A model generated the notes under the pieces. That model made no database searches. It was not told the origin of the DNA and saw only the letters and a program-made list of their open reading frames with translations. Positions 45,260 through 53,912 of a stretch of DNA of 64,000 nucleotides are shown here, piece after piece. Every line of letters begins with the position of its first letter. The stretch's first letter is position 1. The stretch comes from JAKPAM01 sp047601745 (GTDB lineage: Bacteria; Pseudomonadota; Gammaproteobacteria; Burkholderiales; Burkholderiaceae_E). The stretch is taken from NCBI GenBank assembly GCA_047601745.1, contig JASGIS010000001.1:2108001-2172000 (forward strand), given 5' to 3'. Made by a program: the position numbers and the translations under genes.

Positions 45260-45757
45260 ATGATGGGCGAACGATTCCTTCGCACCGTTCGGCTGCTGGC
45301 GCAGTGTTATCAGTCGTTCGAGCGGATTTCCGGCGCGCACCTTCGCCGGCGCACGGACCTGACGCCCGCCCAGTTCGACATCATCGCCACGCTGGGCAAT
45401 ACCGCCGGCATGACGTTCAAGGAGCTCGGCGACAAGACGCTGATCACCAAGGGAACGCTGACCGGCGTCATCGACCGGCTCGAGCGGCGCGGGCTGGTCC
45501 GGCGCGAGCCGCTGGCGGCCGACCGGCGCAGCGTGCGCATCGTGCTCAGCGATGCCGGCCAGCGCGAGTTCGAACGCGTGTTCGGCCTGCACATCGCTTA
45601 CCTGAAGCAGGCGTTCGCCGGCCTGGGCGACGCCGATTTCGACGGACTGGAGCAGCGGCTCGGCGGACTGCTCGAGCAGCTCGAGACCTTCCGCGCGCAG
45701 CTCGCCGCGGAGGGCGAGCGGCCGGCGGCCGCCGCGGCCGATCAGCCGTACTTGTAG
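45260..45757 (+). CDS. MarR family transcriptional regulator
   Basis: 165 residues. The winged HTH occupies about residues 30-125: LTPAQFDIIATLGNTAGMTFKELGDKTLITKGTLTGVIDRLERRGLVRREPLAADRRSVRIVLSDAGQREFERV, including the D-R-R wing motif. ATG 45260 (MMGERFLRTVRLL) gives a normal N-terminus; TTG 45209, overlapping the yceI stop, would add 17 residues without helix pattern. As the last gene of the cytochrome b561-yceI operon, it is the likely ligand of the TGTTCTA palindrome at the operon promoter. MarR proteins of this sort respond to phenolics or oxidants; the signal here is unknown. Its tail overlaps the convergent dehydrogenase gene by 16 bases. Confidence 0.88.
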   Translation: MMGERFLRTVRLLAQCYQSFERISGAHLRRRTDLTPAQFDIIATLGNTAGMTFKELGDKTLITKGTLTGVIDRLERRGLVRREPLAADRRSVRIVLSDAGQREFERVFGLHIAYLKQAFAGLGDADFDGLEQRLGGLLEQLETFRAQLAAEGERPAAAAADQPYL

Positions 45758-46593
45758 AAGCCCTGGCCGGACTTGCGGCCCAGCATGCCGGCGTCGACCA
45801 TTTCCTGCAGCAGCGGCGCAGGACGATATTTCGGGTCGTTGAACGTCTGGTACAGCACGTGCATGACGGCCAGTTGCACGTCCAGGCCGACCAGGTCGCA
45901 CAGCGCCAGCGGACCGATCGGATGATTGCAGCCGAGCTTCATGCCGGCATCGATCTCCTCGGCCGTGGCCAGGCCTTCCTGCAGCGTGAAGATCGCTTCG
46001 TTGATCATCGGGCACAGGATCCGGTTGACGACGAAGCCGGCGCTGTTCTTGACGCCGATCGGCGTCTTGCCCAGCGTGCGCGCCAGCTCGGCGACCGTGT
46101 CGGCGGTGGCCTGCGACGTGCGCAGGCCGGTGATGATCTCGACCAGCGCCATCACCGGCACCGGGTTGAAGAAGTGCATGCCGATGAATTTGTCGGGCCG
46201 GGAGGTGGCGGCGGCCAGCTTAGTGATCGAGATCGACGAGGTGTTGCTGGCGATGATCGTCGACGGCGGCAGGATCGCGTCGACGGCCTGCAGCAGCTTG
46301 AGCTTGAGCGCTTCGTTCTCGGTCGCCGCTTCGATGACGATGTCGCTGGGGGCCAGGTCGGCGGCGGCGGTCGTCGTCTTGATCCGGGCCAGCACTTCGC
46401 CGGTCTGGGCCTCGGTCAGCGTGCCCTTGCGCACCAGCCGTTCGAGCGAAGCGCCGATGGTCTTCATCGCCTTGTCGAGCGCGGCTTCGTTGATGTCCTG
46501 CATGATCGCGTTCAGTCCCGCGACCGCGCAGACCTGCGCGATGCCGTTGCCCATGGCGCCGGCGCCGATGATTCCGACCGTCTTGATGCTCAT
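45742..46593 (-). CDS. hbd: 3-hydroxybutyryl-CoA (3-hydroxyacyl-CoA) dehydrogenase
   Basis: 283 residues, the length of the single-function enzyme. NAD motif VGIIGAGAMGNGIAQVCAVAGLNAIMQDI, catalytic His in GMHFFNPVPVMALVEII, ASNTSSISITKLA, PIGVKNSAGFVVNRILCPMINEAIF and GMKLGCNHPIGPLALCDLVGLD are all typical of HBDH/PaaH-type enzymes. It interconverts 3-hydroxyacyl-CoA and 3-oxoacyl-CoA, in butyrate or PHB-linked metabolism or in beta-oxidation. No thiolase or hydratase gene is adjacent, although an enoyl-CoA hydratase lies 23 kb away. Confidence 0.92.
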   Translation of the reverse strand: MSIKTVGIIGAGAMGNGIAQVCAVAGLNAIMQDINEAALDKAMKTIGASLERLVRKGTLTEAQTGEVLARIKTTTAAADLAPSDIVIEAATENEALKLKLLQAVDAILPPSTIIASNTSSISITKLAAATSRPDKFIGMHFFNPVPVMALVEIITGLRTSQATADTVAELARTLGKTPIGVKNSAGFVVNRILCPMINEAIFTLQEGLATAEEIDAGMKLGCNHPIGPLALCDLVGLDVQLAVMHVLYQTFNDPKYRPAPLLQEMVDAGMLGRKSGQGFYKYG

Positions 46594-46744
46594 CGTGATG
46601 TCCTCTCGTCGTTTCGAATGGTGGCGGCGGCAGCGGGGCCGCGCGTCGACAACGGGATTCTAGTGCACTGGCGGGGGCGGGCTTCGACGCGGTTCGACCT
46701 TCGCGCGGACGGACTCGATCCCTCCCTTTTGCCGCCCACGCTCC

Positions 46745-47839
46745 CTAGCGTGTCGGGACCAGCGCCGGCTCCTGCATCGCGGCGATCTGCTCGCGCAGCT
46801 CGAGCACGCGATCCTGCCAGTAGCGCGAGGTGCCGAACCACGGAAACGCGGCCGGGAAGGCCGGGTCGTGCCAGCGCCGCGCGAGCCACGCGCTGTAGTG
46901 GATCAGCCTGAGCGTGCGCAGCGGTTCGATCCATTGCAGCTCGCGCTCGTCGAACTCGCAGAAGGTCCGGTAGCCGGTCAGCAGATCGTCGAGCTGCATC
47001 GTCATCGTCTCGCGATCGCCGGCCAGCAGCATCCACAGATCCTGCACGGCCGGGCCGCTGCGGCAGTCGTCGAAATCGACGAAGTGCGGCCCGTCGTCGG
47101 TCCACAGCACATTGCCCGGATGGTTGTCGCCGTGCAGCCGGATCGGCGTCACCGGGCAGCGCGCGAACGCCTCGCGCACGCCGTCGAGCGCGAGGTCGAC
47201 GGCCGTTCGCCACGCGGGCAGCAGGTCGGGCGGAATCGCGTCGTGACCCAGCAGCCAGTCGCGGGGCTCGATGCCGAAGCTGTCCACGTCCAGCGCCGGC
47301 CGCGTCTCGAAGGGTCGCGCGCGGCCGACCGCATGGATCCGCCCGATGAAGCGCCCGATCCACTGGCGCGTCGCCGGGTCGTCCAGCTCGGGTGGGCGTC
47401 CTCCCTGGCGACGGAACACCGCGAAACGATGGCCGGCGAAATGGTGCAGCGTCCGGCCGGCGTCGCCGATCGCCAGCGGCGGGACGACCGGGATCTCGCG
47501 CGCTTCGAGCTGCGTCGTGAACGCGTGTTCTTCGAGGATCTGCTCGTCGAGCCAGCGGCCCGGCCGGTAGAACTTGACGACGACCGACAGGTTCGGCGCC
47601 GGCCGTTCGTCGCGCGCCGCGCCGCGGTCCGGGCCGTGCAGCGCGTCGACGACGGCATCGGGCGCGTCGTCCAGATGGATCTGGTAGACCCGGTTCTCGT
47701 AGCTGTTCAGGCTCAGCAGACGTCCGTCGCCGAGCAGGCCGATCGACGCCAGCGCATCGAGGATGCGGTCGGGCGTCAGGTCGGCATACGGCGGCGGACC
47801 GGCGTCGCCGCGCGGGCCGTCGCCGTCGGCGCGGTTCAT
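46745..47839 (-). CDS. srkA: Stress response kinase A (SrkA/YihE/RdoA)
   Basis: 364-residue APH-fold serine/threonine kinase. Motifs: LTPDRILDALASIGLLGDGRLLSLNSYENRVYQIHLDD, VVKFYRPGRWLDEQILEEHAFTTQLEAREIPVVPPL, catalytic loop PIRLHGDNHPGNVLWTDDGPHFVDFDDCRSGPAVQDLWML. The loop Asp/Asn and metal Asp are present. In E. coli SrkA counters MazF-linked cell death under stress and supports recovery. The ATG overlaps the ugd stop (ATGA). A galU-ugd-srkA transcript is probable. The N-terminal 20 residues are Gly/Asp/Pro-rich. Confidence 0.9.
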   Translation of the reverse strand: MNRADGDGPRGDAGPPPYADLTPDRILDALASIGLLGDGRLLSLNSYENRVYQIHLDDAPDAVVDALHGPDRGAARDERPAPNLSVVVKFYRPGRWLDEQILEEHAFTTQLEAREIPVVPPLAIGDAGRTLHHFAGHRFAVFRRQGGRPPELDDPATRQWIGRFIGRIHAVGRARPFETRPALDVDSFGIEPRDWLLGHDAIPPDLLPAWRTAVDLALDGVREAFARCPVTPIRLHGDNHPGNVLWTDDGPHFVDFDDCRSGPAVQDLWMLLAGDRETMTMQLDDLLTGYRTFCEFDERELQWIEPLRTLRLIHYSAWLARRWHDPAFPAAFPWFGTSRYWQDRVLELREQIAAMQEPALVPTR

Positions 47840-49173
47840 GCCGGCGCGCGCGTGCCGCGTCCGATGCTGTGGTAAGTGAAGCCGCGCTCGGCCATCCGGG
47901 CCGGATCGTAGAGATTGCGGCCGTCGAAGATCACCGGCGCGCGAAGCTGCCGCGCGATGTCGTCGAAATCCGGGCTGCGGAACTGCTTCCACTCGGTGAC
48001 GATGATCAGCGCGTCGGCTTTCTCGAGCACGGCGTCCTGGTGGGAGCCATAAGTCAGGCCCGGCCGTTCGCCCAGCACCTTGCGCGCTTCGTTCATCGCC
48101 ACCGGATCGAACGCGGCGACGGTCGCGCCCTCGGCCAGCAACTGCTCGATGATCGTCAGCGACGGCGCCTCGCGCATGTCGTCGGTATTGGGCTTGAACG
48201 CCAGGCCCCACAGCGCGAAATGCTTGCCGCGCAGCGCGCCGCCATAATGCCTGCGCGCCTTGTCGACGAGCACCTGCTTCTGCTGGTCGTTGACGGCTTC
48301 GACGGCGTCGAGCACCTTCAGCGACGTGCCGACCTGCGTGGCCGTGCGCGACAGCGCCTTGACGTCCTTCGGAAAGCACGATCCGCCGTAGCCGGTGCCG
48401 GCGTACAGGAAGCTCGAGCCGATCCGCGGATCGGCGCCGATGCCGCGGCGCACGTCCTCGATGTCGGCGTCCATGCGCTCGGCCAGGTTGGCCAGCTCGT
48501 TCATGAACGAGATGCGCGTGGCCAGCATCGCGTTGGCCGCGTACTTGGTCAGCTCGGCCGAGCGCAGCGACATCACCATCGTGCGATCGCGGTTGCGCTG
48601 GAACGGCTGGTACAGCTCGCGCATGATCTTCTCGGCGCGGGCGTCCTCGACGCCGAGGATGATCCGGTCGGGCTTGCTGAAATCCTCGATCGCCGCGCCT
48701 TCCTTCAGGAACTCGGGATTGGAGACGACCGCGAAATCCAGCTTGGTGCCGCGCGCGTCCAGCTCGTCGCGAAACGCCTGCGCGACCTTGTCGGCCGTGC
48801 CGACCGGCACCGTGCTCTTGTCGACGACGACGACGTAGTCGGTCGCGTGGCGGGCGATGCCGCGCGCGGCCGCGATCACGTGGCTCAGGTCGGCCGAGCC
48901 GTCCTCGCCGGGCGGCGTGCCGACGGCGATCATCTGCACGACGCCGAAGCGCGCACCCTCTTCGGGCCGGGACGTGAAGCGCAACTGGCCGGCGGCGATG
49001 TTGCGTTTCACGATCTGGTCGAGGCCCGGTTCGTAGATCGGGATCTCGCCGTTGCGCAGGCGATTGACCTTGTTCTCGTCGATATCGACGCACAGGACGT
49101 CATTGCCGACGTCTGCCAGGCAGGCGCCGGTGACCAGGCCGACATAGCCGGTGCCGATGACGGAAATCTTCAT
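47836..49173 (-). CDS. ugd: UDP-glucose 6-dehydrogenase
   Basis: 445 residues; oxidises UDP-glucose to UDP-glucuronate with 2 NAD+. N-terminal MKISVIGTGYVGLVTGACLADVGNDVLCVDIDENKV, DKSTVPVGTADKV, SNPEFLKEGAAIEDF, SAELTKYAANAMLATRISFMNELANLAE, catalytic Cys in YGGSCFPKDVKAL and WGLAFKPNTDDMREAPSL all match the family. UDP-glucuronate feeds capsule, exopolysaccharide or sugar-modified lipid A (via arabinose), none of which is encoded here. It lies 131 bp after galU, which makes its substrate. Confidence 0.95.
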   Translation of the reverse strand: MKISVIGTGYVGLVTGACLADVGNDVLCVDIDENKVNRLRNGEIPIYEPGLDQIVKRNIAAGQLRFTSRPEEGARFGVVQMIAVGTPPGEDGSADLSHVIAAARGIARHATDYVVVVDKSTVPVGTADKVAQAFRDELDARGTKLDFAVVSNPEFLKEGAAIEDFSKPDRIILGVEDARAEKIMRELYQPFQRNRDRTMVMSLRSAELTKYAANAMLATRISFMNELANLAERMDADIEDVRRGIGADPRIGSSFLYAGTGYGGSCFPKDVKALSRTATQVGTSLKVLDAVEAVNDQQKQVLVDKARRHYGGALRGKHFALWGLAFKPNTDDMREAPSLTIIEQLLAEGATVAAFDPVAMNEARKVLGERPGLTYGSHQDAVLEKADALIIVTEWKQFRSPDFDDIARQLRAPVIFDGRNLYDPARMAERGFTYHSIGRGTRAPA

Positions 49174-49304
49174 GGGAGGAGGATCCTTGACATGTCGGCA
49201 TCATGCCGAGCAGGGCGCCTATTATCGCCGATCCTCCGAACAATCGACAGCCGGGACGCGTCAATGCCCGCCGGATCGGCGGTCGGCGCCCGGCGCTGAC
49301 TCGC

Positions 49305-50126
<822 letters not shown>

Positions 50127-50233
50127 GGCGGTTGCAGCGATTGTGGCGTGTAGTGGATGTGTCGTGGGTTGTCGAGATGCGGTCGAGGCCCGGCCCGAGT
50201 CCAGCCTTGAGTATCGGCCAGCCTGATCGTCTT

Positions 50234-52441
50234 TCAGGTTGCCGGATGCGTCGCGGAGATGGCCGGTCCGAATCCGCCGCCGGACCGCAGCGTGAATCCG
50301 GCCTCGACGCCGCCCGGCACGTTGCGGGCGAACGCCTCGCCACCGTGGAACTCGGCGATCAACCTTACCAGATACAGGCCGAGACCGAGGTGTGTCTGCT
50401 CACTTTGGCGATCACCGCGAACGGATACCATCTGATCGAGCAGGCTTTCGCCCATGTTGCGCGGTAGCGACGGTCCTTCGTTACGCACCACGATCTGCCA
50501 GAACGCGTCGGGCCGGTTGCCCAGCGACGCGGCGCGGTCGTCGGCCCGCCACCGGCGCCGCCACCAGCGACGCCCCGGCATCTTCGCCCGGCCGGCCTCC
50601 GGAGGCAACTGCGCGCGGCGCACCGCGCTCAGCGTGACGACGATCGGCGTGCCGGGGAGCGCGAAGTCGATCGCGTTCGAGATCAGCTTGTCCAGCGCCT
50701 GCGCGATCGCCTCGGGCACGCCCGAGCACAGCGCCGGATCGGCGTCGGATTGCAGTTCGAACTCGCGCGGCGCGAACGCGCTGCGATAGCCGTCGGTGCA
50801 TGCGGCCAGCAGCCTGCGAAGGTCGACCTCTTCCATTTCGCTGTCGGCCAGCATCGTCTCGAGGCTCGAAGCCTCGCCCATGCTGCCGAGGATCCGCTCG
50901 AGGCGCGCCGCGCCGGCCTGCACGCGGCCGATGTAGGCGTCGCGCAGGTGCGGATCGGTCTCGGCCGACAGGTTCTCGAGCGACGAGCGCACGACCATGA
51001 TCGGCGTGCGCAGCTCGTGCACGAGGCGGCTGCGCAGATTGGCCAGGTATTCCTGGTGTTCGCGCAGCCGCGTCAGTACTCGCGCGTAGCTCGAACGCAG
51101 ATCGCCGAGCTCGTCGGCCAGCGCCGATTCGCGGATCGTGTGCAGCACGCGGCCGCGCGGGTCGATCGCGGTTTCGGCCTCGTTGCGCAGCCGCACGACG
51201 CGGCCGACGGTGATCGAAGCGACCAGCAGCAGCGCCATCACGCTGGCGGCCACCGCCAGCGCCGCCAGCAGCGTCAGGCGTTCGAGCGCGGCCTGGCCGA
51301 GCACCAGCCGGGCGGCGGTGTTCTCTTCGAGCACCAGCGCGCCGACGATCCGGTCCTCGACCCAGATCGGATGCGCGCTGGTCAGGATCCAGGCGGGCAT
51401 GCCGGCCTGGACGCCGATCCGGTGGCTCTGCTGGGCCGGCGCGCCGGCCAGCGCCCGCGCCAGCGGCGACAGCAGCGCGTTGTCGCCGCCTTCTTTCGGC
51501 GCTGCGGCCTCGGGCCGGATGCCGACGGCGGCCGACAGCAGCATCTGCGCGAGCCGTGCCTGCCAGCCGTCGGGCACGATCGGCGCGGCGGCGAGGCTGC
51601 CGCGCTGGGCGCGCAGCACGCCGTGCGCGTCGTAGATCGAGACCCGCCCGGACACGCGTTCGAGCGCGCGGATCGTGTCGGCCCACAACGCCTGCTGGCG
51701 CAGCCCCTCGATCGTGTCGCCGCCGACGCGCGGCGGCGCGGTCGGCGCCAGCAGCCCGGAGTCGCACAGGGCCTCGACTCGGCGGTTGCCCAGATAGTCG
51801 ACGTCCTGCGCGCGGATGCGCAGCAGCGTCGGCGGCGTGCCGGCGATCGTCAGCTCGGTGCGCCAGCCGCCTTCGCGCTCGAAGATCTGGATCCGCTGCG
51901 CGACCAGCGCATCGACCGACGGGCCGGCCTCGACGATCAGCGCATCGGTGGGGGCCACCGATCCTTCGGCGGCCAGCACGGCGGCGGCGTCGGCGCCCGG
52001 CGGCGGCGGCACGTAGCGTTCGTCGTCGATCTCGATCGCCAGCAGCAGCCGTTCGGGCTGCGTGTCGAATCGCGCGGCGGCCACGCGCACGCGGAACAGG
52101 TTCGCCGGCGAGGCCGGGTTCGTCTGCACCGGCAGGTCGCGCCACGGCAGCAGCCGCCAGTCGGGCCAGGCCTGGCCATTGGGGGGCACGTTCTCGACGG
52201 GCAGCGTCTGCGCGCCAGCCGGCAGCCGGGCCGGCTCGACGCCGGTCTCGAACAGCTCGCGCCGCTCGTGCAGCGAGGCGGCCAGCGCGCGCGCCGACGT
52301 GGCCTGGTTCTCGAGCCGCTCGTCGCGCGCGAGTTCGGCCATCCGTTCGACGAAGCGCAGGCCGATCCACGGCAGCGTCAGCAGCGGCAGCAACGCCAGC
52401 AGCAGCGTCCAGCGCAGGCCCAGTCGCCATCGGAGGCTCAA
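50234..52441 (-). CDS. Sensor histidine kinase resembling the dedicated-sortase family (PdsS-like)
   Basis: 735 residues. Helix 1 (LRWTLLLALLPLLTLPWIGLRFV), a large extracytoplasmic domain (about 35-385), helix 2 (LTLLAALAVAASVMALLLVASITVG), HAMP-like linker, H-box RSRLVHELRTPIMVVRSSLENLS near residue 480, N-box LDKLISNAIDFA and an ATPase lid with HLGLGLYLVRLIAEFHGG. The H-box and N-box wording, size and partner resemble the proteobacterial dedicated sortase system kinase. No sortase or target gene is in the window. An Arg/Trp-rich insert (GRRWWRRRWRADDR) sits in the ATPase domain. Start TTG 52441 with GGAAGGGC upstream; no ATG is near in this frame. Confidence 0.8.
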   Translation of the reverse strand: MSLRWRLGLRWTLLLALLPLLTLPWIGLRFVERMAELARDERLENQATSARALAASLHERRELFETGVEPARLPAGAQTLPVENVPPNGQAWPDWRLLPWRDLPVQTNPASPANLFRVRVAAARFDTQPERLLLAIEIDDERYVPPPPGADAAAVLAAEGSVAPTDALIVEAGPSVDALVAQRIQIFEREGGWRTELTIAGTPPTLLRIRAQDVDYLGNRRVEALCDSGLLAPTAPPRVGGDTIEGLRQQALWADTIRALERVSGRVSIYDAHGVLRAQRGSLAAAPIVPDGWQARLAQMLLSAAVGIRPEAAAPKEGGDNALLSPLARALAGAPAQQSHRIGVQAGMPAWILTSAHPIWVEDRIVGALVLEENTAARLVLGQAALERLTLLAALAVAASVMALLLVASITVGRVVRLRNEAETAIDPRGRVLHTIRESALADELGDLRSSYARVLTRLREHQEYLANLRSRLVHELRTPIMVVRSSLENLSAETDPHLRDAYIGRVQAGAARLERILGSMGEASSLETMLADSEMEEVDLRRLLAACTDGYRSAFAPREFELQSDADPALCSGVPEAIAQALDKLISNAIDFALPGTPIVVTLSAVRRAQLPPEAGRAKMPGRRWWRRRWRADDRAASLGNRPDAFWQIVVRNEGPSLPRNMGESLLDQMVSVRGDRQSEQTHLGLGLYLVRLIAEFHGGEAFARNVPGGVEAGFTLRSGGGFGPAISATHPAT

Positions 52442-52508
52442 GCGCGGGCCCTTCCTGCCGCGGTGATCGGGGGCCGCGCCGGAAACCGGCGAGGCGAGAC
52501 GCGCGTCA

Positions 52509-53207
52509 TCACGGCAGCTCGACGAACCGGTAGCCCATGCCGTAGACGGTCTCGATCGACTTGAACTGCGGATCGACCTGCTCGAACTTGCGCCGCATCC
52601 GCTTCACGTACGAGGTGATCGTATGGTCGTCGACCAGCATGTTGGCCTCGCGCATCAGCGCGTCGCGATCCTTCACGTGGCCCGGATACTTGGCCAGCGA
52701 GTGCAGGATCCAGAATTCGGTGACCGTCAGGTCGACCGTGGTGCCGCGCCATTTGGCCTCGAAGCGATGCACGTCCAGCGTCAGCGGCCCCCGCACGAGC
52801 CGGTCGTCGGAACCGGCGCTCGCCTGGCCGCTCAGGTCGGCGCGGCGCAGCAGCGCGGTCACGCGGGCCATCAGGTGCGGCAGCGACACGCTCTTGGGCA
52901 CATAGTCGTCGGCGCCGAGCCGCAGGCCCGAGACGACGTCGATGTCCGAATCGCGGGCCGACAGGATCAGGATCGGCAGCTTGGCGTCGCGCTGGCGCAG
53001 CCAGCGGCACAGCTCGAAGCCGCCTTCGGGCTCGTCGCCGAGCCCGACGTCGACGATCGCGAGGTCGGGCAGCCGGCTCGCGCAGACGGCCTGCGCTTCC
53101 GGACGGTTCGGGAACGTCTGGACTTCGTATCCGTGGCGGGCCAGCGCATCGCGCAGGTTGTCGCGCAGCGCGGGTTCGTCTTCGATGACCGCGATTCGTC
53201 TTGCCAT
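52509..53207 (-). CDS. OmpR-family response regulator resembling PdsR
   Basis: 232 residues. Receiver domain: ediAVIEDEPALRDNLRDALARHGYEV with acidic pair, phospho-Asp in LPDLAIVDVGLGDEPEGGFELCRWL, and ILSARDSDIDVVSGLRLGADDYVPKSVSLPHLMARVTALLRR. The last stretch (ARDSD...GADDY...SLPHL) is characteristic of the dedicated-sortase regulators. C-terminal winged helix: LTVTEFWILHSLAKYPGHVKDRDALM, DDHTITSYVKRMRRKFEQVDPQFKSIETVYGMGYRF. It lies 67 bp before the kinase gene, in the same operon. Targets are unknown. Confidence 0.88.
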   Translation of the reverse strand: MARRIAVIEDEPALRDNLRDALARHGYEVQTFPNRPEAQAVCASRLPDLAIVDVGLGDEPEGGFELCRWLRQRDAKLPILILSARDSDIDVVSGLRLGADDYVPKSVSLPHLMARVTALLRRADLSGQASAGSDDRLVRGPLTLDVHRFEAKWRGTTVDLTVTEFWILHSLAKYPGHVKDRDALMREANMLVDDHTITSYVKRMRRKFEQVDPQFKSIETVYGMGYRFVELP

Positions 53208-53431
53208 GCAAGCACTTTAGCGTATGCGAGACAGCACGCGGCCGCCGGTCACTGGATCGCCACAATTCATCTTCCGACCGCCCCGTTTCGATCACGGCGC
53301 AGGCATCGTTCAGGGGTCCAATGGTGACGTGGCAAAGGTCGCCGAACGGTGATCCGCCCGATCACGGGGGCACCGGCCACCGTGGCCTCTCCTTCCCGAA
53401 CATGTGAGTCGATCGCTCAGGAGCCGCAGCA

Positions 53432-53578
53432 ATGGAAATGCAAAGCAAACCGGCCACCGCCGAGGGGCACCCGTCTTTCGCCTGGGGTGAATGGATGTCG
53501 CTGATGGGTTATGCCGGTATCGTCGCCGTGACCGTGGCCTGCGCGCTGGGGGTGGCGGTGGTGTTGCTGGGGACCTGA
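53432..53578 (+). CDS. 48-residue single-pass membrane protein
   Basis: The ATG at 53432 is preceded by AGGAG nine bases upstream. The product starts MEMQSKPATAEGHPSFAWGE, has a short soluble N-terminus and one helix (YAGIVAVTVACALGVAVVLLG) ending two residues before the stop. A strong intrinsic terminator 69 bp downstream and the ribosome site support a real, separately transcribed gene. Size and layout recall small subunits of respiratory complexes, but I cannot assign it. It is divergent from the PdsR-like regulator gene, which may control it. Confidence 0.6.
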   Translation: MEMQSKPATAEGHPSFAWGEWMSLMGYAGIVAVTVACALGVAVVLLGT

Positions 53579-53646
53579 GGACCGTTCGGCCGGGAGCGCC
53601 GCGCGGGGCACCAGTCCGGTGCGCCGCACGCTCCCGGTGCGATGAG

Positions 53647-53682
53647 CGCCCGGATCCGCCGAAAGGCGGCCCGGGCGTTTTT
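53647..53682 (+). terminator. Intrinsic terminator after the 48-residue membrane protein gene
   Basis: The stem CGCCCG (53647-53652) and CCGCC (53656-53660) pairs with GGCGG (53665-53669) and CGGGCG (53672-53677), has a GAAA tetraloop and a small internal loop, and is followed by TTTTT. Just before it, at 53590-53637, an inverted repeat CCGGGAGCG/CGCTCCCGG encloses a smaller hairpin. A textbook rho-independent terminator, reading rightward. Confidence 0.85.
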
Positions 53683-53816
53683 CATTCGGCGATGACCGGG
53701 CGGGCGGAAGGCATCGATCCGCGGCGCGCGTGAGATCCGCCGTGCCGGCGGCAATGTCCGCGGGGCTGCAATGTTCGAGGGCCGCAATGCCCGGGGCTTC
53801 ATGGGTTTATTCGAGG

Positions 53817-53829
53817 AATGATAAGCATT
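53817..53829 (+). promoter_or_regulatory. Fur box upstream of the TonB-dependent receptor
   Basis: AATGATAAGCATT matches the core of the Fur consensus (AATGATAATCATT) at 12 of 13 positions. TATATT (53836-53841), a good -10, lies seven bases downstream, so bound Fur would block the promoter. It is about 85 bp before the receptor start, in an AT-rich island of the GC-rich region. Iron-repressed expression is expected. Confidence 0.75.
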
Positions 53830-53912
53830 CCTACTTATATTCTCGAAAGCCCGCACGTCGGCCCGGATCCGTTCGATCGGCCGGCTGCGTCTTTTCCAGC
53901 CCATCTCGACGA

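Noticed and set aside
53417..53629. Minus-strand frame over the 48-residue membrane gene and its downstream hairpin
   Set aside because: It reads backward through a hairpin region and has an Arg/Gly/Pro-rich product. The plus-strand gene has a ribosome site and terminator.
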